Below, in pieces: positions 20,076-33,300 of a stretch of 64,000 nucleotides of DNA. Positions within the stretch are counted from its first letter, which is position 1; every line of letters begins with the position of its first letter. The notes beneath the pieces are model-generated. The model was not told the origin of the DNA, did not search any database, and was given only the letters and a program-made list of their open reading frames with translations. The stretch comes from Yponomeuta sedellus (taxonomy: Eukaryota > Arthropoda > Insecta > Lepidoptera > Yponomeutidae). A program made the position numbers and the translations under genes. The stretch lies in contig OW203736.1 in assembly GCA_934045075.1 (NCBI GenBank), positions 8,323,109 to 8,387,108 of the forward strand, given 5' to 3'.

Positions 20076-20554
20076 CTTGTACATTTCTTCGACCGTAACC
20101 TTTTCCCATTGGTTCAGTCGTGATTGCGGTCGAAGACGATTTTCTTCAGTGAGTTTAACAATACTCTGCCAGGCGTACTCATTGGTTTGTACCACAATTT
20201 GTTCCATGAAACCACGATCCCACACGGCTGCGAATAGCTCAAAAGGAACGGTTGAATTTATGTTGGGACCCGATTGCTCCTCATACGTCTCTTCAATTCC
20301 AGTAAAAGTTAAAAAGTCTGCAGACCATGTTAATGGAGTCGATACATCAAATATCGGGCTGTTTTCTTCGTCATCGCTATTCGCCTCTAAAATCTGTCGA
20401 ATTAATTCTTCAGATAAATCCTCGTCGTCGTCAATTTCACTGCCTGAATCTAAAGCTAATGCCTCAGCTAGTGAAGAAGTCAATAATGGCTCCTCTTCTT
20501 GGTTATTTTGCTAAAAGGCAAAAAGAAAGTTAAGTCTCAAAGGTGGCAAAAGAG

Positions 20555-20800
20555 CTACTTAAAATGTAGGTATTTTAAAATATTTGTCACATGAGGATCT
20601 GGTGGTACAGAAGATGGTGCTGGAACTTCATCAGTCACGCGTATGGGAAGTAATCGCCCAGATTCAGTTTGATGAAGTAAAACCCGTTCGTCTGACAATA
20701 TACGAATAACTCCGCTTGAACTGTCCACTCTAAATGCTGTTATATTTTGAGATTCTTGACATTCTCTTAATCCAGATCCAGAATCGTCCTTTGAGTCCAT
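20555..20800 (-). other. Open frame upstream of piggyBac, possible 5' exon
   Basis: An 81-codon frame starts with ATG (MDSKDDSGSGLRECQESQNI). It lies just upstream of the piggyBac N-terminus, which itself begins after an acceptor-like CCTTTTAG at about 20515. It could be an upstream exon of the piggyBac gene or an unrelated remnant. A second frame at 20994-21197 has several CxxC pairs (CIVC, CSNC, CEFC) but matches nothing I know. The rest of 20801-21940 is AT-rich with no gene. Confidence 0.3.
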
Positions 20801-21944
20801 CTACAATTAACTTTTTCTTGAGTTAAATACTTTATATACCTACCGATCGACATCATTTACAAATAGTGATACTACTTCAGTTGTTCAAAAACGTTATTAT
20901 TATTATGACTCTAAAAAAATAGTAGGTATGTAGGTAATCGACATTACAAGAATTTTATTGTATCTAAGTATGTTATGTTTAATTATTATAATTTCAGATA
21001 CAAAATTCGCATTCGTCTTCTGGGTAATGTTCATAAACCGCAAAATTGCAGTTTGAGCACCAAAAACGGCTTGAATTCAACAATAATGGTATTGTGTTGA
21101 TGTCCATTTTTAGAAAGAAATGAACGAGCAATTCTGCGTTCACAAACGTATGGCACACGATGCATTTGTTTCGTTTAATGAAATGTGTAATGGCCATTTA
21201 CAACTGTCAATACATGAAAGATAATCGTCTTTATTCAGGTAACCATCTACGTCCATATAGTGTACCATTTTAATATTTTTTGAACCAGAGAAAAAAAAAA
21301 TATTCCATATGTTAACCAAAAATTATCAAAATACCTTACATACCTATATCATTAATTCATTTCAAGTAGGTATAAGTACATAAATAAAAAATCTCATGAT
21401 AAATATTTTTAACACTGTGAACACCCTATATGGGTGTGATTTAGTACGATTGCGATTGTAAGAATAAAATTCAGACTAATGCTATATTTTTATAAAATAT
21501 TAGTTATACATATGAAAACCTTATAAAATGGCCTGCAAAATGATGGTTTTTTTACGAAGGGAATGTGTAAGAAGAATCATTTTAAATCGGTAGGTAATTG
21601 GAAATAAAATAACGAACAACCAAATGTCCGATGGTGGACAACTCAGATTGTGCATTTTTCGACACGCAAACATTACTTTACTTAGTTAACAACAAAGGAA
21701 TAAACAAAACTTACCCTTTTCAGTATTTATTTCACTAAACAAACTTTTTGAAGAAAAAAACAGTGAGAAAAAAACCGTCGAACAAGTTTGAGCAAGAATG
21801 ACCGATTTCAAGGAAACTCACTCTTTCAAAGGACATAATAACGTTCAATCATTCATTCACTAACGTCACGTATTTTCTCAAGGTAATTTGAACCATATTT
21901 CGTAGGAATCGGATACATTTACGATTGAAGAAAATCTTCCGCAG

Positions 21945-22014
21945 ATCTACGTTCCGACAGCCAACGGATACACATTTGGCGCGTAGGTCTACGTTTCGAC
22001 AGTCGAGGGGTTAA
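21945..22014. repeat. Right end of the piggyBac element at TTAA
   Basis: Two related subterminal units (GCAGATCTACGTTCCGACAG, then GTAGGTCTACGTTTCGACAG) lead to TCGAGGGG and then TTAA at 22011-22014. piggyBac elements end in CCC/GGG next to the TTAA target, which fits. Beyond TTAA the sequence is the minus-strand LINE RT, so piggyBac inserted into it. Confidence 0.7.
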
Positions 22015-22399
22015 CATAAGAGTGGCCCATTTCTCAAAATTAACGCTGTTCATCTGTCCGTGATAATCACTTTACCGTAAGCCGAAAATATAACGGATTG
22101 TGTCGCCAACTGGCCTTATAAATGTCAAATAAGCGTGTGTGTAACTGGGCCCTAAATATAATTAATCTCTGCCCCACTCTGTTATTGTCGATGGTCTGTT
22201 TTGAGGAAAATGGCGGATGTTCAGTGTGTGAATTCCAACTTGACGTGCAAAATATAAGTTAAAAAAGTGAAATAGCAGTTTCCATTCATAAATCCCCAAA
22301 CACCAGTGCAGCGAGCTATCGAAGAAATAATAAGTGGTCCTCTCTCGCCGTATTACGTGGGATTTCAAGCCTCACGCCGTGAGCGCCAGTTTTTTCAGC

Positions 22400-25300
22400 A
22401 TGGCGGAACGTAAAGTTTCAACAAGTTCACGCAAGTCAAGCAGTTCTAGATCCAAAAGTAATCTTCTAGAAATGAAGGACACATTGGACCAATTGCAAAT
22501 ACTTTTAGATAAGAAGGAAGAAGTTTTGCAACAGAAAATAGCCATATTGGAAGAGATGGATTCAACGACCTCGGAGTCAGCCCATAATTCATCATTCGCC
22601 AGTTTACCGGCAGCACAGATTGATCGTTTTTTGGAACGATTCGAAATGCCCGAAAGAGTTATAATTGACAGCAAAGTCGAAGAATTCTTCCAGCGATGCG
22701 AGATGTCTGAAAACCAAACCCCGCCAATTCCCCGGCCGCGTGCGCGAAGTTCGTTGGAAAAATTTCAAGCGCAATTCTCAGAAGAACGCGACCGGGCATG
22801 CCCGCCAAAATTTGAATTCGAGGCCAAACAGCCGATGCAAAGTGAGGCACAGTTGGCGGCCCTGGCGGCAACTCAAGGTGAAAACCGTAACGAACCACGG
22901 ACAAAATCCGCGCCTCAAACGTCAACGTCACTGAATGACATTGACAGACATGAAAGTGACAACATAACAAAATTAGCTCGCGCCATACAGTCCGCTGTGA
23001 CAGGAGGTATAAACAATCAAGTTTTTCATACAAAGTTACCTCAGTTCGATGGAAATCCGAAAGATTGGTTACAATTTAAGGCAATGTACACGGAAACTAC
23101 CAGGAGATACAACATTTCACCGGCGGACAACCTTTTGCGGCTTAGATCTGCACTGACAGGAGATGCGGTGTCTGCGTTGTTACATTCGTGTACGGAGCCG
23201 TTGGTCATCATAGATACGTTGCAGTTGCGTTTCGGTCATCCTTCGCGGCTTATGCGAGACCAGATAAATGAGATGAAAAACTTAAAGACTGTTTCGAACG
23301 ACCCGTTGGCGATAAGTGAGTTTAGTTGCAAAGTAAGTAACTGTGTTGCGGTGATACGTGGACTAGGATTATTCGAGTATTTGTGTAGTGCGGAACTGTA
23401 CGAGTGCGTCATTTCAAAGATGAACTCTAATTTGCGTTCGCGGTGGATGGATTTTGCGGCCGCACATGATGAGGGCGGCAGAGGCGCGTTGCCTACGTTG
23501 TCGGACTTTTTGCGGCGTGAAGCAGAGCTTGCGTTGCGGTATCTCCCCGAGTTGCCGACGAACCGTCCCGCTGCGACCCCTGCGGTACCAGGTACTGGAG
23601 CTAAAAGGTATGGAGTGCATCCTGTTCTTAATACTAATAATAGTAAAGTAAAGAGCTGTTCATTTTGTAATAAGAGTGATCATAATATTGTAACATGTTC
23701 TAAATTTCAAGATTTGTCTGTACCTGATCGCATGAACTGGGTAAAAGATAACAAAAAATGTTTTAGATGCTTAGTATATCAACACCCAGCGAAAAACTGT
23801 AAGATTTCTAAATATCTACATAAATTGTTGAGAAAACCTGTAGAAGTTGAAGCTCAATCTAAAGATGTACAGTCAGAAAATAAGAGTGAAAGCGCTAAAG
23901 TTAACACTGTTTCTCAAAATGTTGGTGCAATGTTGAAAGTAGTTCCGTTAAAGGTTATTGGCCCTAAAGGCACATGCCAGACGTTTGCTTTGTTAGATGA
24001 GGGAGCCTCTATATCATTGGTAGATTCCAGCATTGTCAAAAAGGTTGGTGCTTGTCCTATAGGTAATCCTGAAAAATTAAATTTGCAAGGTATAGGTACC
24101 ACATGCCAAACAATAGATAGTGTGACAGTAAGCTTAAAAATTGAAAATACTCAAGGCACAAAATTTTCAGTTAATTTTAGAACAATGAAAGAGCTAAGTT
24201 TACAAAGTCAATTTTTAAATAAAGAAAAAGTCCTCTCATACAGTCATGTCCAACCCGTAGAACATTTGATCGATTGGTACTCTGAAGCATCCCCACAGCT
24301 GTTGATAGGTCAGGATTATTGGAATCTTATTGTTACTAGGCAACTTTATGCAGGACAGGTCAATGAACCTGTAGTATCCGAGACATTATTAGGTCATGTT
24401 GTCCATGGCAACATAAATTGCATGCGCAGTTCAGTACTGTCATGCCATCACATATCAGTGAAAACAGCAGGCGATGAAGATTTACACACTCTAGTTAAGG
24501 AAAGCTTTCAGCTTGACACATTAGGTATCGAAGCCAAGGACCGTTCTAACCCACTCACGGAGAGGGCAGTTTCAATTTTGAACGATCATACGAAGAGGTG
24601 TTCTGACAATTCTTGGGAAACAAGTTTACTGTGGGCAAAGGATGATAATGATTTTCCACAGACTGATCGTTATGCTTTGAAAAGATTGTTTTCACTCGAG
24701 AAAAGTTTTTCTAAAGATGATGTTTTTGCAAAGGCTTACACAGCACAAATACAGCGGTTACTTGATTTAGGTTATGCCAAACTTTATAAAGAAAGGATTG
24801 ACACGGAACAGTCTACACTAAGTGGTAGTCAAGGGTGGGTGCTCCCACATTTTGCCGTGGTAAATCCTAATAAGCCCGGGAAGGTGCGCGTTGTTTTTGA
24901 TTGCGCTAGCAAAGTAGAAGGCAGATGCCTTAACGATTACTTTCTCACCGGGCCAGAACTGCTGCAGTCTCTATTGGGTGTGTTGTGGAGGTTCCGTCAG
25001 CGTGACGTAGCAATTGCTTCTGATATAAAAGATATGTTTCTGAAAGTTAAGATAAGAAAAGAAGATCAGAAATTTCAAAAATTCTACTGGAGAGAGCCAG
25101 GGGATTCCGAAGATCCCAAATTGTATGTGATGACGTCGATGCTCTTTGGAGCCAAATGTTCTACAAGCTCAGCCATATTTGTTAAGAACCGGAACGCGCA
25201 GGCGTTTCAAGATGTGCACCCTGAAGCTGTAAAAGCTATAGAAGAGAATTTTTACTGTGATGACTACCTGGACAGTTGCAGCACAGAGAAGCAAGCCGTT

Positions 25301-27922
25301 GAAATGGCAGCAAATATTATCAAGATCCATGAACAGGGAAATTTTGATATATGCAACTGGGCAAGTAACTCACTGGCAGTCATGCAGTCTATCCCGGAGA
25401 ACAAAAGAGGTGCAGGCAATGTTAAAATTGGTTGGGAGGAGTCTAAGGAAAGAACATTAGGAATGATTTGGACAATGTCATCAGATACATTGAGTTATAA
25501 TCTCTCCATGAATAAAGTACCAAAAGAGGTCGCCAGCGGCCAAACAAGGCCTACAAAGAGGCAGATGCTCGCGGTCATCGCCAGCATATTTGATCCCATC
25601 GGTCTCCTGTCACATTTTACTGTACGGGGCAAGATAATTTTGCAGGATTCATGGAGGAGTGGTATAACATGGGATCAAACATTGAAGGATTCAGAGTATC
25701 ACAAATGGCAAGCTTGGCTCGAAGATTTGCAGACCATAAAGGATTGTTCCATTCCACGCTGTTATGCGCCCAATCCAGATAATGCGTCCATTCAGCTTCA
25801 CACCTTCTGTGACGCCAGCAGCAAAGCGTATGCGGCTGCTTGTTATCTGAGATTGACATATGAGGATGGCACAGTGAAGACAGCGTTAGTAACAGCCAAG
25901 GCTTTGGTCACGCAACTGAAACCTTGCTCTATACCTCGCCTTGAACTTCAAGCTGCTCTACTAGGCGCAAGGTTGGCAGACTCTGTAATAAAGGAACATC
26001 AGTTGAACATAAAGGAAAAATATTATTGGTCAGATTCTGGTACAACGTTGGCTTGGATTCGTTCAGATCCAAGAAGTTATAAAGCTTTTGTAAGCCACAG
26101 ACTAGCAGCTATTGATGATTTGACAGAAGTGTCACAATGGAGATGGGTACCCACAGAATTCAATAGTGCTGACATTGCTACCAGGGATACAACAAAGTTG
26201 GTCATGTCTCTCGAAAGTCCTTGGTTTAGCGGTCCTAGTTTTTTGAAGCTGAAAGGAGATAATTGGCCAGTAGAGAAGAGGAAGATGATGCCCGCAGTCG
26301 AAGCAACCTGTGAAGAAAAAGAAAAGGAAGTTAAGATACATGCTATTATACAAAAAGAATATAGCTTACCTGATGTTACTGCATTCTCCTCCTGGAAACG
26401 GCTTATTCGTGGGACAGCTTATGTGTTGATTTTCATCAATAGATGCAAGAAGAATGGAGAAACTACACTTACCGTGAAGATGCTGGAACAAGCGGAGAAG
26501 CTGTGGATTAAGAAAACTCAAGCAGATGATTTTAATAAAGAAATAGGTTGTTTAAAAGAAAAGAAAGACTTACCTGCAGATAGTAAACTAATTACCTTGA
26601 CACCAATGCTAGATGAAGATGGAATAATGAGGCTCTGTGGCAGAATAAACAGAACGCCAGATGTATCTGCTGAAGTGAAGCGTCCTGTTATTTTAAATGG
26701 AAGCCACCCTTATACGAAGTTACTGCTTCATCATTTTCATAAGCTGCATAACCATTCTAGCACAGAAACCGTGGTGAATGAGGTCCGGCAAAGGTATTGG
26801 GTGTTGAAGATGCGCTCAACAATAAGATCAGTAGCTCACAACTGTCAGCATTGCAAGATCAAGCGTGCCAAAGCTGTACAGCCACATATGGGAGATCTGC
26901 CAATTGCAAGATTGCAGCACCACCAAAGACCGTTTTCATTCTGTGGTCTTGATTATTTTGGACCCGTAGAGGTTGCTATTGGTAGAAGGAGAGAAAAGAG
27001 ATGGGGTGCTCTTTTTACATGTATGGTAACAAGGGCAGTCCATATGGAAGTGGCAGGGAGTTTAACAGCTGATTCTGTCATTATGGCTATTCGTCGCATG
27101 GCGGCTAGAAGCGGCTAGATAACGGCACAAATTTCAAAGGAGCGGACAATGAGCTTAAAAAAGCATTTGCTGATCTGGACAAGAACGCTATCGCAGATGA
27201 GATGTTATCAAAAGGCATAGAATGGCACTACATACCTGCGAACGCTCCACATATGGGGGGTGCGTGGGAGCGATTAGTTCAGGCGATAAAGAAAGCCTTA
27301 GCAGCTACGTTGCACGAAAGAGCTCCACGCGAAGAGGTGCTAGCGACGTTAATAACAGAAGCTGAACACTGTAAATAGCAGGCCACTCACATTTGTATCG
27401 GTAGATCCAAATGACCCGGAAGCATTAACGCCAAATCATTTTTTGATTAGTACTTCGTCGGGCATGCCTATACCAGGAACCTTTGATGACAAAGATTTGC
27501 TGCTCAGAAAACAATGGAAGGCTGCTCAAAGACTTGCAGATATTTTTTGGTCTAGATGGATCAAAGAATATTTACCGACTTTACTGGACAGGAAAATGAA
27601 GAATACTGCTGATCAAGTTATAAAGGAAGGTCACCCAGTTATTATTATGGATCATACCATGCCCAGAAATGTATGGCAGCGTGGTATTATTACCAAGACA
27701 TTCCCAGGTGACGATGGTAAAATTCGTGTTGTCGAGGTGAAGACATCAGGGGGTTCACTTCGTCGACCGGTAAATAAGATTATTATTTTGCCTGTTGAAC
27801 CAAACATTACTTCAGTGAATTGTCTGTGCGATGTGATGTCACGCTTAAGTAAGACGGCGCGTGACAAGGAGGGGAGGAGTGACAATCCACCTCGCGACAA
27901 TGTAGGACACTTCCCTACATAA
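22400..27922 (+). pseudogene. gag-pol: BEL1 gag-pol polyprotein with two late frameshifts
   Basis: The ATG at 22400 (MAERKVSTSS) is the likely start; an in-frame ATG-like start at 22334 lies on the primer site. Order: DUF1759-type Gag (KLPQFDGNPKDWLQFKAMY), two zinc knuckles (CSFCNKSDHNIVTC; CFRCLVYQHPAKNC), a retropepsin-like DUF1758 protease with DEGASISLVD in place of the usual DSGS, Pao RT with YCDDYLD near 25255, RNase H (HTFCDASSKAYAA), and integrase zinc-binding (HHFHKLHNHSS, CQHCK) and core (GLDYFGP, then DNGTNF and HMGGAWERL). The frame is open for about 1,570 codons. A small deletion near 27112, between GCGGCTAGA repeats, and a lost base near 27371 shift it. A DUF5641-type tail ends the protein. 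Confidence 0.9.
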
Positions 27923-28916
27923 AGTTTAGTGTAGTGATAGGATAGGATAGCATAGGTTAAGTATTTGTGTTCTGAAGTGGCAACAAGTAGTACAGACTAT
28001 TGCCCTAATTTTCTGATTTCGTTCATAAACATACTCTAGTAATTACATTAGGTTTAATAAAGATCTGATTTAGATAGATTTCAGACCTGTGCAAGAGAAC
28101 TAAGTTTTGAGTTAAACTGTAGCTTGTAAAACAGTCAAATTTCTTAGATTAGGAGCTTAGAGTTCAGTTTAGGTCTTAGATTCAGTATTTTAGTATTCTA
28201 GATTGCCTCGATAGGCAGAACTGAATAGAGTAGGTTTCCTAAATATTAGTAGGTATAAGTATATAACAAGACTGAAAGTCTGTGTTACTAAGTATAAAAA
28301 TGCTTAGACTGAGTTAGGCTTAGGTAGATTATAGGTTTAAGATTAAGTTTATGTTAACAGTTAGGGTTCTGACGGTCCTGAATCTGTTTACAGCTGCTTC
28401 AATGAGTAATAAGTTGGCATATGTTTCAATTTCTGCCAACAAGAGAAGTTAAATTTCTTGTTTTTATATTTTTTATTTAGTGGGACAAGCATGATCTATT
28501 GCTTAAAACTGATTTCAAGTTTCGGTTCTACTTTGAAGTTCCTATATTTCTAACACTTTGAGTTCAATATCAACTGATATGAAGGCTCGATAAAATTAAA
28601 AATTAAGTTAAGTATTTGCAAGATCTCACACTTTGTGTTTCAATTAAAATTTAAGAAAGTGCCTATAAAGTGAATGTTTGATAAAGTAATTAACTGTTTT
28701 TAAAATGCATAAATTCTACTTACTGTTACCTGTGAAATAGAGCATAAGATAACTTTTTAGGTATTGAGAAAATAATAACATTGTTTGTTTCTTAAAAGTT
28801 TATTACATAAAATGTAAATTAAAATTTAACACTGTTGATGTTCATTACAGTTTTTTGTTACCAGTTGCTGGTTTGTGGCACATAGTTGTACTTATGGATG
28901 TGCCAAGGAGGGGGTA
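27923..28916 (+). other. Untranslated region between BEL1 pol and 3' LTR
   Basis: No open frame of note. It is AT-rich with many short TAGATTT/TTAGGT-like near-repeats, ending in AAGGAGGGGG just before the LTR. No env-like frame is present. Confidence 0.6.
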
Positions 28917-30363
28917 TGTCGCCAACTGGCCTTATAAATGTCAAATAAGCGTGTGTGTAACTGGGCCCTAAATATAATTAATCTCTGCCCCACTCTGTTA
29001 TTGTCGATGGTCTGTTTTGAGGAAAATGGCGGATGTTCAGTGTGTGAATTCCAACTGGACGTGCAAAATATAAGTTAAAAAAGTGAAATAGCAGTTTCCA
29101 TTCATAAATCCCCAAACACCAGTGCAGCGAGCTATCGAAGAAATAATAGATTGCGAGGTTTTGAAGTCGCTCCACCTTGTTTAGTAGCTCCTCAGTGGCA
29201 TCGAGGTAGCAAAAGTTCGCGTAATCCAAACTGGGTAGGACAAGACTTTGAGCGAGCATAATTTAAGTAGAAAAAGGAAGAAAGTTTTGCAATCGCTTGA
29301 GAGAGTGCATTGAATGGTGAACTCGTCTGCTAACATCATTTATGTCATCTCTCCACTTCAGGTCGCAGAACATTGTAAGTCCAAGATGTTTAGCCTTCTT
29401 GGAATAAGGAATCCAGATACTATCATAAAACAGTAGGGGTATGTTAGATACGTCGCTTCTACTCCGCAACTGACTACTACCGACAATTATTGCCTGTGAC
29501 ATGGACGGGTTCACTAGTAGTCCAAAGGCAGTAGCGTGAATGGCATTCAGATCATCATTTAATGCAGCAGCAGCTTTTGACGCGTCGCTTAGTACAAAAT
29601 GCCTATATAATTGCAGATCATCCGCATAGAGATGAAAGGAGGAAGACACCACTTGAGTGATTGAACATTGGACTGTGATTGTTTGATAGGCTCGATGGCG
29701 GCGTGGAAATAGCGGTGCGTGGATTATTAAATAAAAGATAGGAAATTCGTGACTTGCGTGTAATCCGTCCATGAAGAGAGGAGAGAAAAAAGAGGGCGCT
29801 CAATGTTGCCACATAAAAACCTTAATTCTACATAATATCTTAGTGTTGCTATATACTATACGCAACATGCTGCGGCCTCACAAAAAAGGAAATTTTAAAA
29901 TTGAACAAAATTTCAACTATAACTACTGTCTTTCTGAGCTCGCATCATATTGACAACAAAAGAGTTTTTAGTTAAATAAAATCAACATAAACAAGTGTTT
30001 AAAGAGCCAAATAGCTTTTTAAAAGCTCTTGATAAACTACGTAGTAACTAACATAAACATAATTACTCTTTTGCTTTTTTATGGTTACATTCATAAGAAA
30101 TGAATGTAATGAAATAAATCAACATTTTTTATTGGTCCCTACCTTATTAATCTTATTATTCTTATAGAAAGTGTGAGTCTTATAACTACAAGAGAGGTAA
30201 TTTTTTATTTACTATGTGTTATGTAAGCATGTTACAATAAACGCCTCACTTTACAATTTACATCGGGTTTGAGAAATGGTTGCAGCAAAAGTAACTGACT
30301 GAACGTACAATAATAAGAAAACATTTAGATTTGCAACCATTACCACAAATCTACAAATAGTAG

Positions 30364-33300
30364 TTAGTTAAAATTATCGTCAATTGGCAATAAACATACT
30401 TTATTTATCGCTCGACTATGTGTTTTCCCGTTCGGAGTTTGTACATCTACTGCTCGTACTTTGCCATCGTGGCCGGGAAAAAGTTTGACAATTCTAGCCA
30501 TAGGCCAAGACATAGAATGAACGTTATCCTCTTTTAGAATTACTAAACTACCTAATTTTATATTCTTAACATTAGTTAACCACTTTGGTCTATTTTGCAA
30601 TATATTTAGATAGTATTTGTGCCAAGCTTTGTTTCAAGTGCGTACATAGTCTCCAGAGTTTAAGTTTATTTTGCGGTATTTCACATTCGTTCTTTTCGGG
30701 ATACATTGTCAATGTACTGCCTATAATGAAATGACCGGGCGTTAAATAACAATAATCATTTGGATCTGAAGACAATGGCAATAGCGGCCTGGAGTTAAGT
30801 ATAGCTTCAATCTCAGTAAGTACAGTATAAAGTTGTTCATATGTTAAAACAGTTTTTTGTAGTGTTCTTTTTAAGTGATATTTTGTACTTTTAACGGCTC
30901 CCTCCCACAAACCCCCGAACGTTGGAGAATAATTTGGAATGAAGTGAAAGGAAATGCCTTTCTGAGAAGTGAACTCATGAACTTTAGCTTTGTGGCTAGT
31001 GGAAGTTTGCAGAGTGTACAAACCAACCAACTGGTTCCTTGCGCCTTTAAATGTGCTTGCGTTGTCACAATGGATTTCAGTGGGCAGCCCTCGTCTAGAA
31101 ATGAGCCTCCTTAGACAAGCTAAAAAGGTCTCGGTAGTCAGATCTGAAGCCAATTCTAAGTGAATGGCTTTCGTTGTAAAACAAACGAATACGCAGATGT
31201 ACCCTTTGCCTACCACAGACTTTCTTATGCGCGAGAGCTTTACGTCTATTGGCCCAGCGAAATCCATTCCAATTTTCTCGAACGCTCGACTAGTGGCAAT
31301 GACGCGACTGGCTGGCAGGGAACCCATTAGTTGGTGAGCCACTTTGGCCTTTTGCCTGAAACAAGTAACGCATTTAATGGTAATTTTTCTGACCTCTAAT
31401 AAGCCATTTACAATCCAAAATGTATTGTTTAAATGTGACAATAATAGCCTCGGTCCCAAGTGCAATAACCTTTCATGCTCGTGTCTGATAAGCAAGTTTG
31501 TAATGAGCGATCCTTTTGGTAAAATAACGGGATGCTTTTGTGCATAAGTTACTTGAGCGTGATGCAGCCTGCCACCAACACGTAAGAGTCCCAAGTCATC
31601 AATGAAAGGATGAAGGTTTGTTAAATTGCCTCTTACATTTTGCCCCTTGCTTAGAGCTGCGATTTCAGCAATAAATTGTTTCCTTTGTTCGTATTTAATA
31701 ATTAGCATTAGCGAGTGGTTTAATTCACAGCTTGTTAAAAATCCTGAATTATTTTTTTTTTGTTTTTATTAATGTTGTTAAGAAATCGCAGTATGTAAGC
31801 GTAAAGCCTAATGATTTTATTTATATCATAATGGCGATACAAGCGTTCGATTATATAATCATCTGTATTAGTAGTTTCACACACCAGGTTATAGGAAAGC
31901 ACCGAGCAGGGTTTAAGTTCGGGTAACTCTTGAGCTATATAAGTATCATGGGAAGCAAAATCGTACTCCCTGTCTCGGAGAAACCGTGGCCCATGCCACC
32001 ATACATCGTTGCTGCCCAAGTCACCCGGCCTGGCTCCTCTGCTTATGAGATCCGCGGGATTCTCGTTCGTGTTGACGTAAAGCCAACGCCACCTAGCGGT
32101 ATTTTGACGAATTACATTTACTCTGTTCCCCACATACGCCTGAAGCCTTGTCAACTCTGTTTTTAGCCATGCAAGAACAATTTGCGAGTTGCTGAATAAG
32201 TAGACGCGCTTTATATCTACTTTTAGCTTAATTGTCGCATAAGTTTTAACCATTAGCTTTGAAAGAAGCAGTGCTGCATTCAGTTCTAATTTGGGCACTG
32301 TAAGGCCTTTTTTTTGCACAGGGTTAATTCTCGATTTGGAACACAGTAAATGCGTATTCGTTGTACCTGAAGAATCTGTGAGTCGCAGGTATACGATGCA
32401 TCCATACGCCGTCGTACTCGAAGCATCTGCAAAGCCGATCAGCTCGATCTCTCGTGCGTCTGTAATGTCTATGTTTCTATTCAATATAATAGTTTCCATC
32501 ATGGATAAATCACTAGTGAATTGTAGCCACTCTTGTTGTATGTGGACAGGTGGGCTATCATTCCAACTAGTATTTAAAATCCACAATTTTTGCATGATGG
32601 CCTTAGCTGTGACTATTAAAGGGCTAATTTAAAAACCTATTTAGAGGCTAAAAATTTCACCCATGCCGGGATTCGAACCCGCAACCTCTGGCTATCCGTA
32701 CTGGTACGGATAGCCAGAGGTTGCGGGTTCGAATCCCGGCATGGGTGAAATTTTTAGCCTCTAAATAGGTTTTTAAATTTGTTCCTTAGCACGGGTTAGT
32801 GCATAAAAAATAAAAATAGTGTAATTATTATAGGGCTTACAAATCCCATCGGATCATAAAATCTACCTATGTAGCTCAAAATGTTTCTTTTAGTAATTTT
32901 TGCAGAGTGAAACGGCTCTGGAGATGAAATTATAAAATTATCAACTTTTATATTAATTTGCAACCCTAGGGCTTTCATGTTATAATTCTCTCTTTGCAGA
33001 TCTAGGCTATCAAAATGTTGCTCATTTGATGGTATATTAGACAGAATTCGCTCATCGTTTGAAGACCATTTATGGGTATAAAAATTGCCTAATTTAAGCA
33101 AATTGCATGTTTGGTCTCGCGCGTTAAAGGCCGTCTCAAGTTCGTTGCTAGCGTAAATTATGTCATCAACATAAATATTGTTTTTTACGATAGATGAGGC
33201 TAGTGGATACAGCTTTTCATATCTATTTGCTAGCTCATCTAAACAACGTGTTGCAAGATAACTGGAACTTTTTAAACCATATGTGACACTATCTAATCTT

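Larger units (their letters stand above)
15216..20514 (-). pseudogene. piggyBac transposase gene broken by four insertions
   Basis: Pieces in sense order are 20514-20083 (acidic N-terminus, DSGSEIDDDEDLSEEL), 20026-19182 (DDE core with LSLDESLLLWKGRL, VMDNFYNSVALAQFL and KYMGGVDMKDQ), 18563-18508 (LSMYLLERKRG), 18145-17890 (YRANCAGVDRAADH) and 15332-15216. The last piece is the C-terminal cysteine-rich domain: CVRC, CTKC, CIGAC, then EYHNLQ and stop. The catalytic aspartates are in LSLDES, VMDNFY and GGVDMKD. Insertions at 15333-17884 (Transib), 18158-18495, 18569-19176 and 20034-20075 separate the pieces, each with target duplications. One extra T near 18532 shifts the frame. Unbroken, it would be an ordinary piggyBac transposase, which inserts at TTAA. 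Confidence 0.88.
22101..29148 (+). mobile_element. Young BEL/Pao LTR retrotransposon (BEL1)
   Basis: LTRs at 22101-22332 and 28917-29148 (232 bp each) differ at one base (T/G, within AACTKGACG). The 5-bp duplication GATTG is at 22096-22100 and 29149-29153. A primer-site-like TGGTCCTCTC follows the 5' LTR, and the polypurine tract AAGGAGGGGG precedes the 3' LTR. The LTR ends in ATA and not the canonical CA. The gag-pol gene fills 22400-27922. The 994 bp between pol and the 3' LTR has no gene, longer than usual for an element without env. Confidence 0.95.

Noticed and set aside
14893..22014. A single large element bounded by the GCAGATCTNCGTTCCGAC repeats
   Set aside because: The left and right repeats have the same orientation instead of inverted, and the left one has no TTAA, so I assign only the right end to the piggyBac element.
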